DNA of 64,000 nucleotides from Komarekiella atlantica HA4396-MV6. Its GTDB lineage: Bacteria > Cyanobacteriota > Cyanobacteriia > Cyanobacteriales > Nostocaceae. The notes under the pieces were generated by a model. The model searched no databases and was not told where the DNA came from. It saw nothing but the letters and a program-made list of their open reading frames with translations. The DNA lies in assembly GCA_019359395.1 (NCBI GenBank), contig JAHHHK010000040.1, forward strand, positions 1 through 64,000, in the 5' to 3' direction. A program made the translations under genes and the position numbers. Below, in pieces: positions 30,069 through 39,452 of this stretch (within the stretch, counting starts at the first letter, position 1; each line of letters begins with the position of its first letter).

Positions 30069-32492
30069 TTATTCCGATTTTTGCAAGAAGTCTATTGAAA
30101 TCTTTTGCACTTGTTTAGGAGCTTTAATCTCAGCAAATAGCTGAATTGCTCGGTTAAAGTTTACTTTACTTTCATCAGTCTTGATCATTTTGGAATAAGT
30201 TAAACCTAATTGAAAATAAGCTTCAGCTAAGTCACACTTAGCACCTATTTTATCCAAAAGTTCAATTGCTTCTAGATGATTAGTAAGGGCTAACTTAAAA
30301 TCAGCTTGTTGCCGATGGATTTCTGCTAAACCATTAAGTGTTTTTGCTTTTACCTGCATATAATGACTCTCCTCAGCAAAATTCAAAGCTTTGCAGAACA
30401 TTTCATTTGCCTTGGCGAAATCTCCTAAATTGACGTATGTTTGACCTAAAATCTGAATAAAATAGGCAAATCTTCCGGTTTGTTCTACTTTTTCGTTCGT
30501 GATAGCATGATAAGCTACATTTGCTAGTGAGTAGGAAGCATCACACAAACCTAAGTAGGAATTTACCAAAGCTAAACACACCGAAGCTTTTTCTGCCCAG
30601 CGATGATGATCAGTATTTTGAGCTAGGTAAATGACTTGTTGAAATAACTTTGCAGATGCTTCTAATTCCCACAAGTCGATTTTGTAAAGACCAATGCTCA
30701 ATAGAGAATCTACTTCTAGCATTCTGAGATAGTAGACTGTATGTTTATTTTCTGGCTGAGGTACGAGTGATTTGAGTGCTTGCGTTGCCAGCGTAATAGT
30801 TTTTTTCTGACAGGCGATCGCCTGATTAATTTTACCAGTTATCCAATACAAATCACCTAAAATATTGTATAATTCAATTAAATATTGTTCATCTTGAATA
30901 TTGCTGATAATTTGATTAATCGCAGTCAGTATAGGCTGAATTAAACCCATACGATATAGGGTGCTACCAAGAGTTAAAAACTGTCGCCATTGATTATCTC
31001 TACTTTTTAAAATGACTTTACCTGCTAACCCAAATTCATTAATTTCCACATAGTGATAATAGGCTTCTAAAGCTTGCAAAGCATCTTTAAAGATGGCAAT
31101 TTTTTCAACACTAGCTGTCCAAAACTCTGCGGTTTTGTGGTTGGTAATTTCCCACTCATCGCTATTACGTAAACGAGCGATCGCCTCGGCTCGAATCACC
31201 GGATGCAACCAGTATTCACCTTTATGGCACTCTACCAAAGAACGATTTTTCAAAGAGGTTATGATTTGGCGATGCTCAGAAGATGGGACATCCCACAGTA
31301 AACAGAACAGCCCTTGAGATGGAATAGTGGGTACGTCCTGATAACGATAACATCCCAATCGGCAAAGCAAGCGATATGCTTGCAAATCGAGGGTTTGCAG
31401 ACGGTTAATTTGACTAACCGCTAAATTTTTTAAGTCGGTTGCTGCTAACGGATCAGCATTATTTTCTCGCCAATAGGCAGCCATATCACCCTCAAAATCC
31501 TCTTGAATCGAACCACAGAGAATACCCATTGCTTTAGCATTACCTCCATAGGTGCGATGCATGGTTTGTATAGTTGGTTGGTCGATGGGTATTCCACGGT
31601 TATTAAAAAACTGTTGCCATGCAATTTGATTCAAGCCAGGAAGCCGATAATGCTCAACATTTACCGCCGATTCACAGAGGCGATCGCGACTTGTAATTAG
31701 AGTCACAGACTGCACCCTCGCATCAGCTAAAACCCGCAATAATTCTACATAGCTGCGATGAGGAGAAATCAAGCGTCCTTGCTGATCTAACGCTGGTTCT
31801 AGGTTGTCAATTAACACCCCAATGCGCCGGGTGTGGAGTTGGCGCTTCAGTCGTCCCAGTGTAACCCCAAATTCTACTCCAGGTTCTTCCTGAAAGTCCT
31901 GTTTTAGCCATTCTTCTACTACACGTTCCGCAGATGTAATATTTTGCGTTTCCTTCGCCATCAGTAATTCTAAAACCAACTCAAATTCCTGATGAAGATA
32001 TTGCTGAGCTAAGGTAGTTTTGCCTAAACCTCCCTCCCCTTGAATGACAATCACCTTAGACCCTTGATTTACCAAAGTATTGAGGTGAGCGATCGCTTCT
32101 GTGCGTCCAATAAAATTGGTATCATCTGATTTTGGGGTGGAGTGCTGAGGCGATCGCGAGTAATCAAGCAAGCTTGATATTACACTTGTTTTCCTTAAAC
32201 ACCGCTCTAAAGTGCTTCGACAATTACTTTTGGTAATCTTCTCCCGCAGAGCTTTAGAAAGCAACTTCCACAACTGCGAGCCAACATCCTTGGCGTGTCC
32301 TTCAGTACAACCGTAACAATTGGCGATATCTAAGTATTTTCTACCCAACCAAACTTGCCCAAGAATAACTTTTTGCAGATCGCTCAACCGTTCCCCGGTC
32401 TGAGCAGGAATTATGGTATCCAACCATGCTAATGCTGCTTCAGCGTCCATTGCGTAACGACAAGGGTAGTTTATTTCAAATTTTAGAGTCAA
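30069..32492 (-). CDS. STAND protein: vMAP-type N-terminal HTH + NB-ARC NTPase + TPR repeats
   Basis: 'MDAEAALAWLDTIIPAQTGERLSDLQKVILGQVWLGRKYLDIANCYGCTEGHAKDVGSQLWKLLSKAL'; P-loop 'VIQGEGGLGKTTLAQQYL'; Walker B 'RIGVLIDNLEPAL'; C-terminal TPR-like helices. Confidence 0.85.
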   Translation of the reverse strand: MTLKFEINYPCRYAMDAEAALAWLDTIIPAQTGERLSDLQKVILGQVWLGRKYLDIANCYGCTEGHAKDVGSQLWKLLSKALREKITKSNCRSTLERCLRKTSVISSLLDYSRSPQHSTPKSDDTNFIGRTEAIAHLNTLVNQGSKVIVIQGEGGLGKTTLAQQYLHQEFELVLELLMAKETQNITSAERVVEEWLKQDFQEEPGVEFGVTLGRLKRQLHTRRIGVLIDNLEPALDQQGRLISPHRSYVELLRVLADARVQSVTLITSRDRLCESAVNVEHYRLPGLNQIAWQQFFNNRGIPIDQPTIQTMHRTYGGNAKAMGILCGSIQEDFEGDMAAYWRENNADPLAATDLKNLAVSQINRLQTLDLQAYRLLCRLGCYRYQDVPTIPSQGLFCLLWDVPSSEHRQIITSLKNRSLVECHKGEYWLHPVIRAEAIARLRNSDEWEITNHKTAEFWTASVEKIAIFKDALQALEAYYHYVEINEFGLAGKVILKSRDNQWRQFLTLGSTLYRMGLIQPILTAINQIISNIQDEQYLIELYNILGDLYWITGKINQAIACQKKTITLATQALKSLVPQPENKHTVYYLRMLEVDSLLSIGLYKIDLWELEASAKLFQQVIYLAQNTDHHRWAEKASVCLALVNSYLGLCDASYSLANVAYHAITNEKVEQTGRFAYFIQILGQTYVNLGDFAKANEMFCKALNFAEESHYMQVKAKTLNGLAEIHRQQADFKLALTNHLEAIELLDKIGAKCDLAEAYFQLGLTYSKMIKTDESKVNFNRAIQLFAEIKAPKQVQKISIDFLQKSE

Positions 32493-32572
32493 CTATAGTT
32501 ACTCTACAGTTCCCCTTCCAAATTTTCGGATAATTTTCTGTAAATCCGACTTTTTTCCCGACTTTTCAAACT

Positions 32573-32995
32573 TCATTGAAAATTCATCAGCAAGTTCTCA
32601 AAAGGATGGTTGTTATTCCATCGGTAGGTGCTAAAGTATCGTTGATCAACCGTCAAAATTCGTCCATGTCCAAGATATTCTGCTAGAACAACCAGAGAAG
32701 CATCTGCCATATCCATTGGCAAATCTGCATATTTTTCCATAAGTTCAACCATGCGTCCAACATGGCTACTTCGTAAGTCGAACACCTCGAATGCTTCCTC
32801 AGCAACCTCTCTCAGAAAAATACATTGAGCATTGTTACCACCGCCTCTAGCCAGAAGGTAACAAGTTTCAGTAATAACTGGGTAAGTAGTAATTAGTGGT
32901 TCCTTGAGGTCATTTAAAACTTGTATCGCTAATTGATGCTTTTGATCATTTTGATTACCAAGGGCCACAAAAAAGCCAGTATCAGCGATGATCAT
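32573..32995 (-). CDS. PIN-domain toxin (VapC-like)
   Basis: 'MIIADTGFFVALGNQNDQKHQLAIQVL...VITETCYLLAR...LPMDMADASLVVLAEYLGHGRILTVDQRYF'. Confidence 0.9.
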   Translation of the reverse strand: MIIADTGFFVALGNQNDQKHQLAIQVLNDLKEPLITTYPVITETCYLLARGGGNNAQCIFLREVAEEAFEVFDLRSSHVGRMVELMEKYADLPMDMADASLVVLAEYLGHGRILTVDQRYFSTYRWNNNHPFENLLMNFQ

Positions 32996-33245
32996 ATTTT
33001 TCTGGCAACATGGAGCGCAGAATACTTTGAGAATTAGCAGCTAAGTCAGCTTCTCCTTTGAAACAGCCAATAAATTTACTTTGCTTAAGCTTAGCTAACG
33101 GATCTGTTTTCTGTTGCTGAAGTTGTTGATAGTGCAGGTCAATCGAAGACTTAATTACCTCTACTGTATCTTGGTCAGTCTCTTGTTGAATGTAGGCAAG
33201 CTTTTGAATATATTCTTCATCTAGCTGGATATCAAAATTCTTCAT
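32982..33245 (-). CDS. Cognate antitoxin (RHH-like)
   Basis: 87 aa; overlaps the PIN toxin start by 14 bp. Confidence 0.75.
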   Translation of the reverse strand: MKNFDIQLDEEYIQKLAYIQQETDQDTVEVIKSSIDLHYQQLQQQKTDPLAKLKQSKFIGCFKGEADLAANSQSILRSMLPEKYDHR

Positions 33246-33342
33246 CGTTACTACCTTGGACTGTTTATCTAGAGTATATCGCCCGCGTCGAATCGCTTAG
33301 AATAAAAGCCATAGGTCAGTCATCCTAACACCATCACTAATT

Positions 33343-34026
33343 ATGGTGAAATCCGACCCGCGCCAATCTTTGCCTAGCAGCGCTGAACTTCCCTGTTCAG
33401 ACGATACCCCTGTGGATAACGAAGACCAGAACTTTATTCCGAACTTGCTCCTCTTTTTGCTGCAATATATTTGGGAAAATCGCAATGACTGGTTTTTCAG
33501 TGTAGATATGGGCGTTTATCATACTACAGGGGTTAGTCCACTCGTGCCGATTGTTCCAGATGGATTCTTAAGCTTGGGTGTAGAACGCCGTAAAGCAGGT
33601 AAATCGCGTACAAGCTATGTTGTTTGGGAAGAAAACGAAATTGTACCCATCCTGACTTTAGAAATTGTTTCCTTAACTCCGGGTGGAGAATATGAAACTA
33701 AATTCAATAATTATGCCAAGTTAGGTGTACTGTACTACATTATTTACAATCCAGAATATTGGAAAAGAGACCGTCACCAACCTTTTGAAGTTTATCGTCT
33801 AGTAAATGGCAGCTATCAACTGCAAATTGGTGAACCTTTTTGGATGCCAGAAATTGGTTTAGGAATTGGCAGAGGACAGTATATATCTGGTGATGTCCAG
33901 CGTCAGGTATTGTATTGGTATGACGAACAAGGAAAGCGATATCAGACTCCAGAAGAACAACTGGAATTAGCGCAACAGCAACTTAAGCGTTATCGTCAGC
34001 AATTTGGGGAACTACCGGAAGGTTAA
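33343..34026 (+). CDS. Uma2 family putative endonuclease
   Basis: 'VPIVPDGFLSLGVERR...PILTLEIVSLTPGGEYETKFNNYAKLGVLYYIIYNPEYW'. Confidence 0.92.
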   Translation: MVKSDPRQSLPSSAELPCSDDTPVDNEDQNFIPNLLLFLLQYIWENRNDWFFSVDMGVYHTTGVSPLVPIVPDGFLSLGVERRKAGKSRTSYVVWEENEIVPILTLEIVSLTPGGEYETKFNNYAKLGVLYYIIYNPEYWKRDRHQPFEVYRLVNGSYQLQIGEPFWMPEIGLGIGRGQYISGDVQRQVLYWYDEQGKRYQTPEEQLELAQQQLKRYRQQFGELPEG

Positions 34027-34219
34027 GCAGTGAGGTAATTCGTAATTTTTTTAGTCTTTTAAAGACTAGAAAAAACTGCAATCTGCTTTATTTTAGTACT
34101 ACTTTTTATCAGACTCTTCAAACTACATCACATAAAACTGCCGACTTTCGCCGACTGACAAAAGAAAGTGCGATCGCTTAGGCTATTGGACATAAAGCAA
34201 AAATTTAATGTAAAAAAAG

Positions 34220-35149
34220 ATGCTTAGCCCTCTCGCAGAAGATTTGGCAGGTAAAAACTATCCCCATCCTGATTATTTTCATAACCAGCGTCGTATTCTT
34301 TCTCTTATAGATAGTTATCTCGCCGCAGAAAAGCTACACTATCGCTTGCGGGATTTACAGTTACAGTTGCAAAATCCTCAATCGCGTCCCTGGAAACCCA
34401 TTGATTGGCAGACAATTAATCGTGACCAAATCATTGGTATTGACCCAGAAATATTTTTGTCCATCCTTATAGGTGCAATGGATACAGAAGCTCCCATCCG
34501 AGGTTATACCCAAACCAGTCGGCAATATTTGGAAAAATTACATCCTCAGATGGCCCGCTTTGTTGGCGGAACAGTCGATGAAAATGGCGAACTACTAGAA
34601 CTAGGCTTGTGGGAAAAGGAGGAGCGTCAGCACACACCTGCATTAATCAAGGTCTACACCCAATTAACAGGCGAGAAAATTACCCCAAAACCTCGCACTG
34701 TTAGAGGCTATCTACCTTCTGATGACCCCTACGAAGATTTATATCGCCACGGCTTACACCGCGTTGCTACTGAATACGGTGCTACCTGTCTCTATTTGTG
34801 GCTGATGGCTCATACCACTGGCGCACTCCAGGATGTTTTAGAAGAACTGGCACAGGACGAAATCAACCACATGACAAAGTTCTGGGGATTTGGGGTTTGG
34901 GCTTTCCCTGATACCTCCCTGACGCGAATTGGACGCACATTAATCAAAACGCGATCGCACAACTATCAACGCAACAACCTGCTGCGTACCCTACGCCGCA
35001 TGATGAACACACTCAACTGGAATTCCTGGACTTTGAGCAACAAGACGACTCTCATTTTCACCTTCATCTATGCAATGCGTCGTCTGTGGGTTTGGAACAA
35101 CAGCCTAACACCAGAATATTTACAAGACCTGTTTGGAACTAATCATTAA
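34220..35149 (+). CDS. Ferritin-like diiron-fold protein of unknown function
   Basis: 'WEKEERQHTPAL' (ExxH) and 'LEELAQDEINHMTKF' (ExxH) with intervening Glu-bearing helices. Confidence 0.6.
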   Translation: MLSPLAEDLAGKNYPHPDYFHNQRRILSLIDSYLAAEKLHYRLRDLQLQLQNPQSRPWKPIDWQTINRDQIIGIDPEIFLSILIGAMDTEAPIRGYTQTSRQYLEKLHPQMARFVGGTVDENGELLELGLWEKEERQHTPALIKVYTQLTGEKITPKPRTVRGYLPSDDPYEDLYRHGLHRVATEYGATCLYLWLMAHTTGALQDVLEELAQDEINHMTKFWGFGVWAFPDTSLTRIGRTLIKTRSHNYQRNNLLRTLRRMMNTLNWNSWTLSNKTTLIFTFIYAMRRLWVWNNSLTPEYLQDLFGTNH

Positions 35150-35151
35150 AC

Positions 35152-35276
35152 TCTCTGCGCCTCCGCGTCCACCGTTCGCCTTTGGCGTCTCCCCTTGGGA
35201 GAAGTTTTGATGCCTGCGGCGGGCTGCGCCAACGGCGGAAGCCGCCGCTCAAACTTCTCTCTGCGTGAGCTTTTCA
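35152..35276 (+). repeat. Palindromic repeat related to 14210-14351
   Basis: 'gatgcctgcggcgggctgcgccaacggcggaagccgccgctcaaacttctctctgcgtgag'. Confidence 0.85.
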
Positions 35277-35305
35277 TACTGCTATTCTACAACGCCCAAA
35301 ATCCC

Positions 35306-36055
35306 ATGAATTCAAAATTACCTCCCGATTTAGATCCTCACAAGCTACCCCAGCACGTAGCTATCATCATGGATGGCAATGGTCGATGGGCGACCAGTCG
35401 AGGACTACCGCGCATTGCCGGACATCGCCAAGGGGCAAAGACGCTCAAAGAACTGTTACGATGCTGCAAGGATTGGGGAATCAGCGCCCTAACAGCCTAC
35501 GCTTTCTCTACTGAGAATTGGCGGCGGCCAGCTGAAGAAGTGGACTTTCTGATGCTTTTGTTTGAACGACTGCTGCGCCGCGAATTAGCTCAAATGCATC
35601 AAGAAGGGGTGCGAATCTCGTTTATTGGAGATTTGTCGGTTTTACCCAAGTCTTTACAAGCAGAAATAGAGCGTTCCAGTGCAGAGACACTGAACAATCA
35701 GGCAATTCACTTTACTATTGCAGTTAACTACGGTAGCCGCAACGAAATTATGAGAGCCTGCCGTCAAGTAGCGGAAATGGTGCAACGGGGAGAACTCACC
35801 GCCGAAGAAATAAACGAGAGTTGTGTGGAAAAATACCTTTACACAGCAGACACCCCAGAACCAGATCTACTGATTCGCACTAGTGGGGAGATGCGGCTGA
35901 GCAATTTTTTGCTGTGGCAAATGGCGTATACAGAGATGTACTTTACCGATATTCTCTGGCCAGCTTTTGATAGAGAAGCATTTCATCAAGCTTTATTGAG
36001 TTACCAAGGACGCGATCGCCGTTTCGGTCAAGTTAAAGCTTCACTGTCAGCTTAA
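35306..36055 (+). CDS. uppS: Isoprenyl (undecaprenyl diphosphate) transferase
   Basis: '[41 protein letters not shown]', '[14 protein letters not shown]', '[29 protein letters not shown]'; the upstream ORF extension is repeat-derived. Confidence 0.95.
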   Translation: MNSKLPPDLDPHKLPQHVAIIMDGNGRWATSRGLPRIAGHRQGAKTLKELLRCCKDWGISALTAYAFSTENWRRPAEEVDFLMLLFERLLRRELAQMHQEGVRISFIGDLSVLPKSLQAEIERSSAETLNNQAIHFTIAVNYGSRNEIMRACRQVAEMVQRGELTAEEINESCVEKYLYTADTPEPDLLIRTSGEMRLSNFLLWQMAYTEMYFTDILWPAFDREAFHQALLSYQGRDRRFGQVKASLSA

Positions 36056-36132
36056 GTTTAGTTTGACTAAATCTTAACACGGCAGCTTTCATAATAATTT
36101 TTTTATGCTGCTGATTGCACTCATACAATTTC

Positions 36133-36819
36133 TTACAGATGATTTGGTCGATGTCCCCCAAACACAGCAAAGCTAAAATTTTTGTACCAGCAATCCACAT
36201 CTTCAAAACCTGCGGCTTCTAGCCAACTTAGTTGAATATCCAGGGTTGCCATGCGATCGTATTCCATACGTTTTTGTGCAGCTTTAAGATCTTCCTCTGA
36301 GATACCCAAAGCGCGAACAGAATCCAGCCAGTTTTGACGATAGAGTTTTTCTAAATTAGGAGTTTTACCCAAAACCTGATCAGCGTTGACAAACATCCCT
36401 CCCGGATTGAGGACATTGTAAATCCGCTGAGCAAGACGTTCCTTATCAGCATTAGACAAATGGTGAATCGATAAGGCAGAAATTACAAGGTCATAAGAAC
36501 CACCCAAATCAGCCTCAACGTAGTTACCAATCAAAATTTTGGGAGATTTACCCATTTTGCTAAATCGAGACTTAGCTTTCTCCAACATCTCAACAGCTAA
36601 GTCTACCAAGGTGAACTCTGCATTGGGAAATATTGCCTGAACCATACCTGAGAAAAGTCCAGTACCAGCGCCCAAATCTAAAACCTTCAGCGGTGCATTG
36701 CGATCGCCTGGTATAATTCCAACAGCCGTTTTGTAAAAGTCATCAAAACACGGAATTAGAGTACGACGTAGATTGTCGTAATCTGCTGCGGCAGTATTAA
36801 AAGCTTCTTGAATATTCAT
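36133..36819 (-). CDS. Class I SAM-dependent methyltransferase
   Basis: 'LKVLDLGAGTGLFSGMVQAIFPNAEFTLVDLAVEMLEKAK'. Confidence 0.9.
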   Translation of the reverse strand: MNIQEAFNTAAADYDNLRRTLIPCFDDFYKTAVGIIPGDRNAPLKVLDLGAGTGLFSGMVQAIFPNAEFTLVDLAVEMLEKAKSRFSKMGKSPKILIGNYVEADLGGSYDLVISALSIHHLSNADKERLAQRIYNVLNPGGMFVNADQVLGKTPNLEKLYRQNWLDSVRALGISEEDLKAAQKRMEYDRMATLDIQLSWLEAAGFEDVDCWYKNFSFAVFGGHRPNHL

Positions 36820-37148
36820 GTTTTAATTTTTAATAGAGGTAGTACCTTCTGCTTTAATAAGTCAATTAAAGCTGCTTCCATAAATTCATATTCATCTGGT
36901 ATATCCAAACATATAATTTTCTTACCTTTTAGAAAGGGTTGAAAATTGTTTGATAGCTTATTTTTATGTGACTTTTCCATCACAAAAATAATATCAGCCC
37001 ATTCAATTACTTCTGTGGATATTGGTACTTCGGCATAGCGATCTAAACCTGCCGAGTCTGCCTCAAGTCCTTCGTATTCAGAAAACACAGCCTCAGCAGT
37101 AGGACTTCGCAATTTATTCCGGCTACAGATAAATAAAAGCTTTTTCAT
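36816..37148 (-). CDS. Low-molecular-weight protein tyrosine phosphatase-like protein
   Basis: N-terminal C(X)5R loop 'LLFICSRNKLRSPTAEAVF'; 4-bp overlap with the methyltransferase. Confidence 0.82.
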   Translation of the reverse strand: MKKLLFICSRNKLRSPTAEAVFSEYEGLEADSAGLDRYAEVPISTEVIEWADIIFVMEKSHKNKLSNNFQPFLKGKKIICLDIPDEYEFMEAALIDLLKQKVLPLLKIKT

Positions 37149-37292
37149 TAACTAATAACAAATTTTCCCTGAGACTCTCTAGCTGGCTGAGCAAATCTTT
37201 AAGTCACTGCGATGCCTGCGGCGGGCTACGCCTACGCATCCTGTTCAGCTTCAAAAAGTTGCGTTGGGGTATAGTGTTAGACAAAGAGAATT

Positions 37293-37985
37293 TTATTGCT
37301 GTACGTGTAATCCATGAACTATACCACCTTCAGAATCAAATCTAGACTTAATGATAGAGAAAAACCTGCTATCTCCTTTTTCAAAATGTCTGAAAATTGC
37401 GTAAGCGAGTATATCAGCAAGTTGAATTAGTCTCGAAGCTTTTGAGTCTAAAAATAAAGGCACTTCAGAAAAGTTTCTGATAACACCCCAACTATATCCA
37501 ATAGTTCTAAAGTCAGTTGCTAAAGATTGAATTGTTGTCTCATAAGTAGATTTGTCAAAAATTATGATGCCTCTTTGTGTCTTATCATTTTTGTGCAGCC
37601 TTATCAAATACCTATCAAACCTACTAGCCAGTTGTTCAAATGCAACTTCAACAGGATCTTTTGGTGATACTACAGTCTTTTTGATAACACTTGCGAATAG
37701 TCGGTTACTTGGGTGTGACTGTAGGAAAACCTGCAAAATATCTTCAATAGCTTTCTCTCTATTGCTCTTAGGATAGCTCCTCCACTTTCCTCTACCACTG
37801 AGCATAGGACTACCGTGCAATTCGACTGTTACTGGATCAGCAGGATCAAATCTAGCAGCAATTTAATCAAGCTGATCAGAAATCCAATATCCTTGGCGCT
37901 CAAATACACAAAATCCAGCCAGTACAAAATATTGTTGGTTTGAGTCGTAAGTTGTGCCAGACTCATCTGCATACAGCAAGTACAT
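37293..37985 (-). pseudogene. DUF3800-like gene interrupted by one in-frame TAA codon
   Basis: Frame reads M-YLLYADESGTTYDSNQQYFVLAGFCVFERQGYWISDQLD-*-IAARFDPADPVTVELHGSPMLSG...; stop at complement(37863..37865), both halves in the same frame. Confidence 0.8.
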
Positions 37986-38026
37986 GGCTGTTTTATATCT
38001 TTAGACAATAAAAATCAGTCAAGGGG

Positions 38027-38072
38027 AGACCTAGCTCCCGCGATCTGAAAAGGTCAGACCTCTTGACTGCTA
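38027..38072. terminator. Inverted repeat 'cagtcaaggggagacc...gacctcttgactg'
   Basis: Complementary arms; hairpin or terminator candidate. Confidence 0.35.
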
Positions 38073-38198
38073 TTTATATTGTATCAGCTACTTTATAGGC
38101 TAGCTTGTTTCTAGCTGCCTAGTGATTAAATGTAGAATAGCTTACTCTGCGATCGCCTCACAGACAACCCGAAAACTATGCCAAGTAGAAGCGATCGC

Positions 38199-38702
38199 TT
38201 ACAATACACTCAGATAAGTTTGCTCAGAATTCATCGGCAAAACCCGCAACTTCCGGTTTTTCAGGTCTGGTTCTAATCCTAAAACTTCCATTGGCGTGAC
38301 ACCTAAAAGAGCATAGGGTACTTCCGTAAGTTCCAGACAATCAAAGGTTCCTTGGCGTTCTCCAATAGCAAGTTCAACATCTCGAAAAATTCGCCCCTGC
38401 TGCACTCCAGCAGCCGTCTCAACCTGAGCTTCTCCACCTTGAACTAAACCTAGTTGATTAATAATCCTAGCAGGCAAGCACAGCAACGTTGCACCTGTAT
38501 CAACTAAGACATCATCCAAAGTGTAAGAGCGAACTTCCTCTGGAGAAATGAAGCCTCGTTGAGCCAGAACTTGATCAATTCGATTCGTGACAGTAAGGGT
38601 AATTATTACTTGCCCCATTTGCTTACCCTGAAGATTTGGCAGTACCAGTTTACCCATTTCAGCGAACTCCTGAAAATTCAGTATTTTTGAATAATGCACC
38701 AA
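38199..38702 (-). CDS. Retropepsin-like (clan AA) aspartic protease family protein
   Basis: 'DDVLVDTGATLLCLPARIINQLGL...RDVELAIGERQGTFDCLELTEVPYALLGVTPMEVLGLEPDLKNRKLRVLP'. Confidence 0.88.
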   Translation of the reverse strand: MVHYSKILNFQEFAEMGKLVLPNLQGKQMGQVIITLTVTNRIDQVLAQRGFISPEEVRSYTLDDVLVDTGATLLCLPARIINQLGLVQGGEAQVETAAGVQQGRIFRDVELAIGERQGTFDCLELTEVPYALLGVTPMEVLGLEPDLKNRKLRVLPMNSEQTYLSVL

Positions 38703-38752
38703 TATGCAAAAACGCTAAGAAAACTTTCGCCCCGCCCTCTTAAAGAGACTAC

Positions 38753-38845
38753 TCAACTAATTGTCCTAAACACTGCCTGTAAAGCATTAAGACGATTGAT
38801 AGCAGCGAAGTTAATCAAAGGCGTAGCGTTGCAAATAACTGTCAC
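38753..38845 (-). pseudogene. Truncated DUF3368/PIN-like toxin (30-codon N-terminal remnant)
   Basis: GTG start directly after the UPF0175 stop: 'MTVICNATPLINFAAINRLNALQAVFRTIS*'. Confidence 0.7.
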
Positions 38846-38847
38846 AA

Positions 38848-39132
38848 CTACCAAGAACCTGTTTGAATTGACTCAATATCATCTGTTAAATCCATTTCAG
38901 TATAATGGCGTGGAATTTTTTGTTGCGCTAAAAGTTGCTGAAATTCCCATACAGATAGATTAGCCAAGCGGCGTGCTTGACCAAAAGTAAAAATATTTTG
39001 GTCGTATAACTGCAAGGCAATTTCCTGACGAATAGCCTGCTCACCTTGATTTATGGAATCTGGAGATAATTGCAGGTTAATTGAACTCACAAATTGACTC
39101 ATACCCAAAAACCAACATTTTACCTTTAGCAT
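38848..39132 (-). CDS. UPF0175 family antitoxin-like protein
   Basis: 'EQAIRQEIALQLYDQNIFTFGQARRLANLSVWEFQQLLAQQKIPRHYTEMDLTDDIES'. Confidence 0.88.
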   Translation of the reverse strand: MLKVKCWFLGMSQFVSSINLQLSPDSINQGEQAIRQEIALQLYDQNIFTFGQARRLANLSVWEFQQLLAQQKIPRHYTEMDLTDDIESIQTGSW

Positions 39133-39179
39133 AAAACATACGACTGTTTACAATACACTCAGATAAGTTTCCTCAGTAT

Positions 39180-39290
39180 TCATCGGCCTAAATATATGCC
39201 TCGAAATAAACGACGAAGCATCGATAAATCCAAACTAACAACTTCGGGATTTTTGCCTATACGTGCAGAATAATATTGCCGATTAACCAT
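39180..39290 (-). pseudogene. Short N-terminal gene fragment (MVNRQYYSARIGKNPEVVSLDLSMLRRLFRGIYLGR)
   Basis: Protein-like start that ends at a duplicated copy of the aspartic-protease gene 3' end. Confidence 0.4.
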
Positions 39291-39452
39291 ATTACTTTTT
39301 GGAATCTCAAAGGGACTAATTGCATAAAACAAAGACGCAGAAAAAACTCTCTGCGCCTCTGTCTTGGAAAGTTCTGTTCGCCGAAAACCGGCGCACCCTG
39401 CGGGAAGCAAGCTACAGACTTTCCGCTGCGTCTCTGCGTGAAATCTTCTTCT

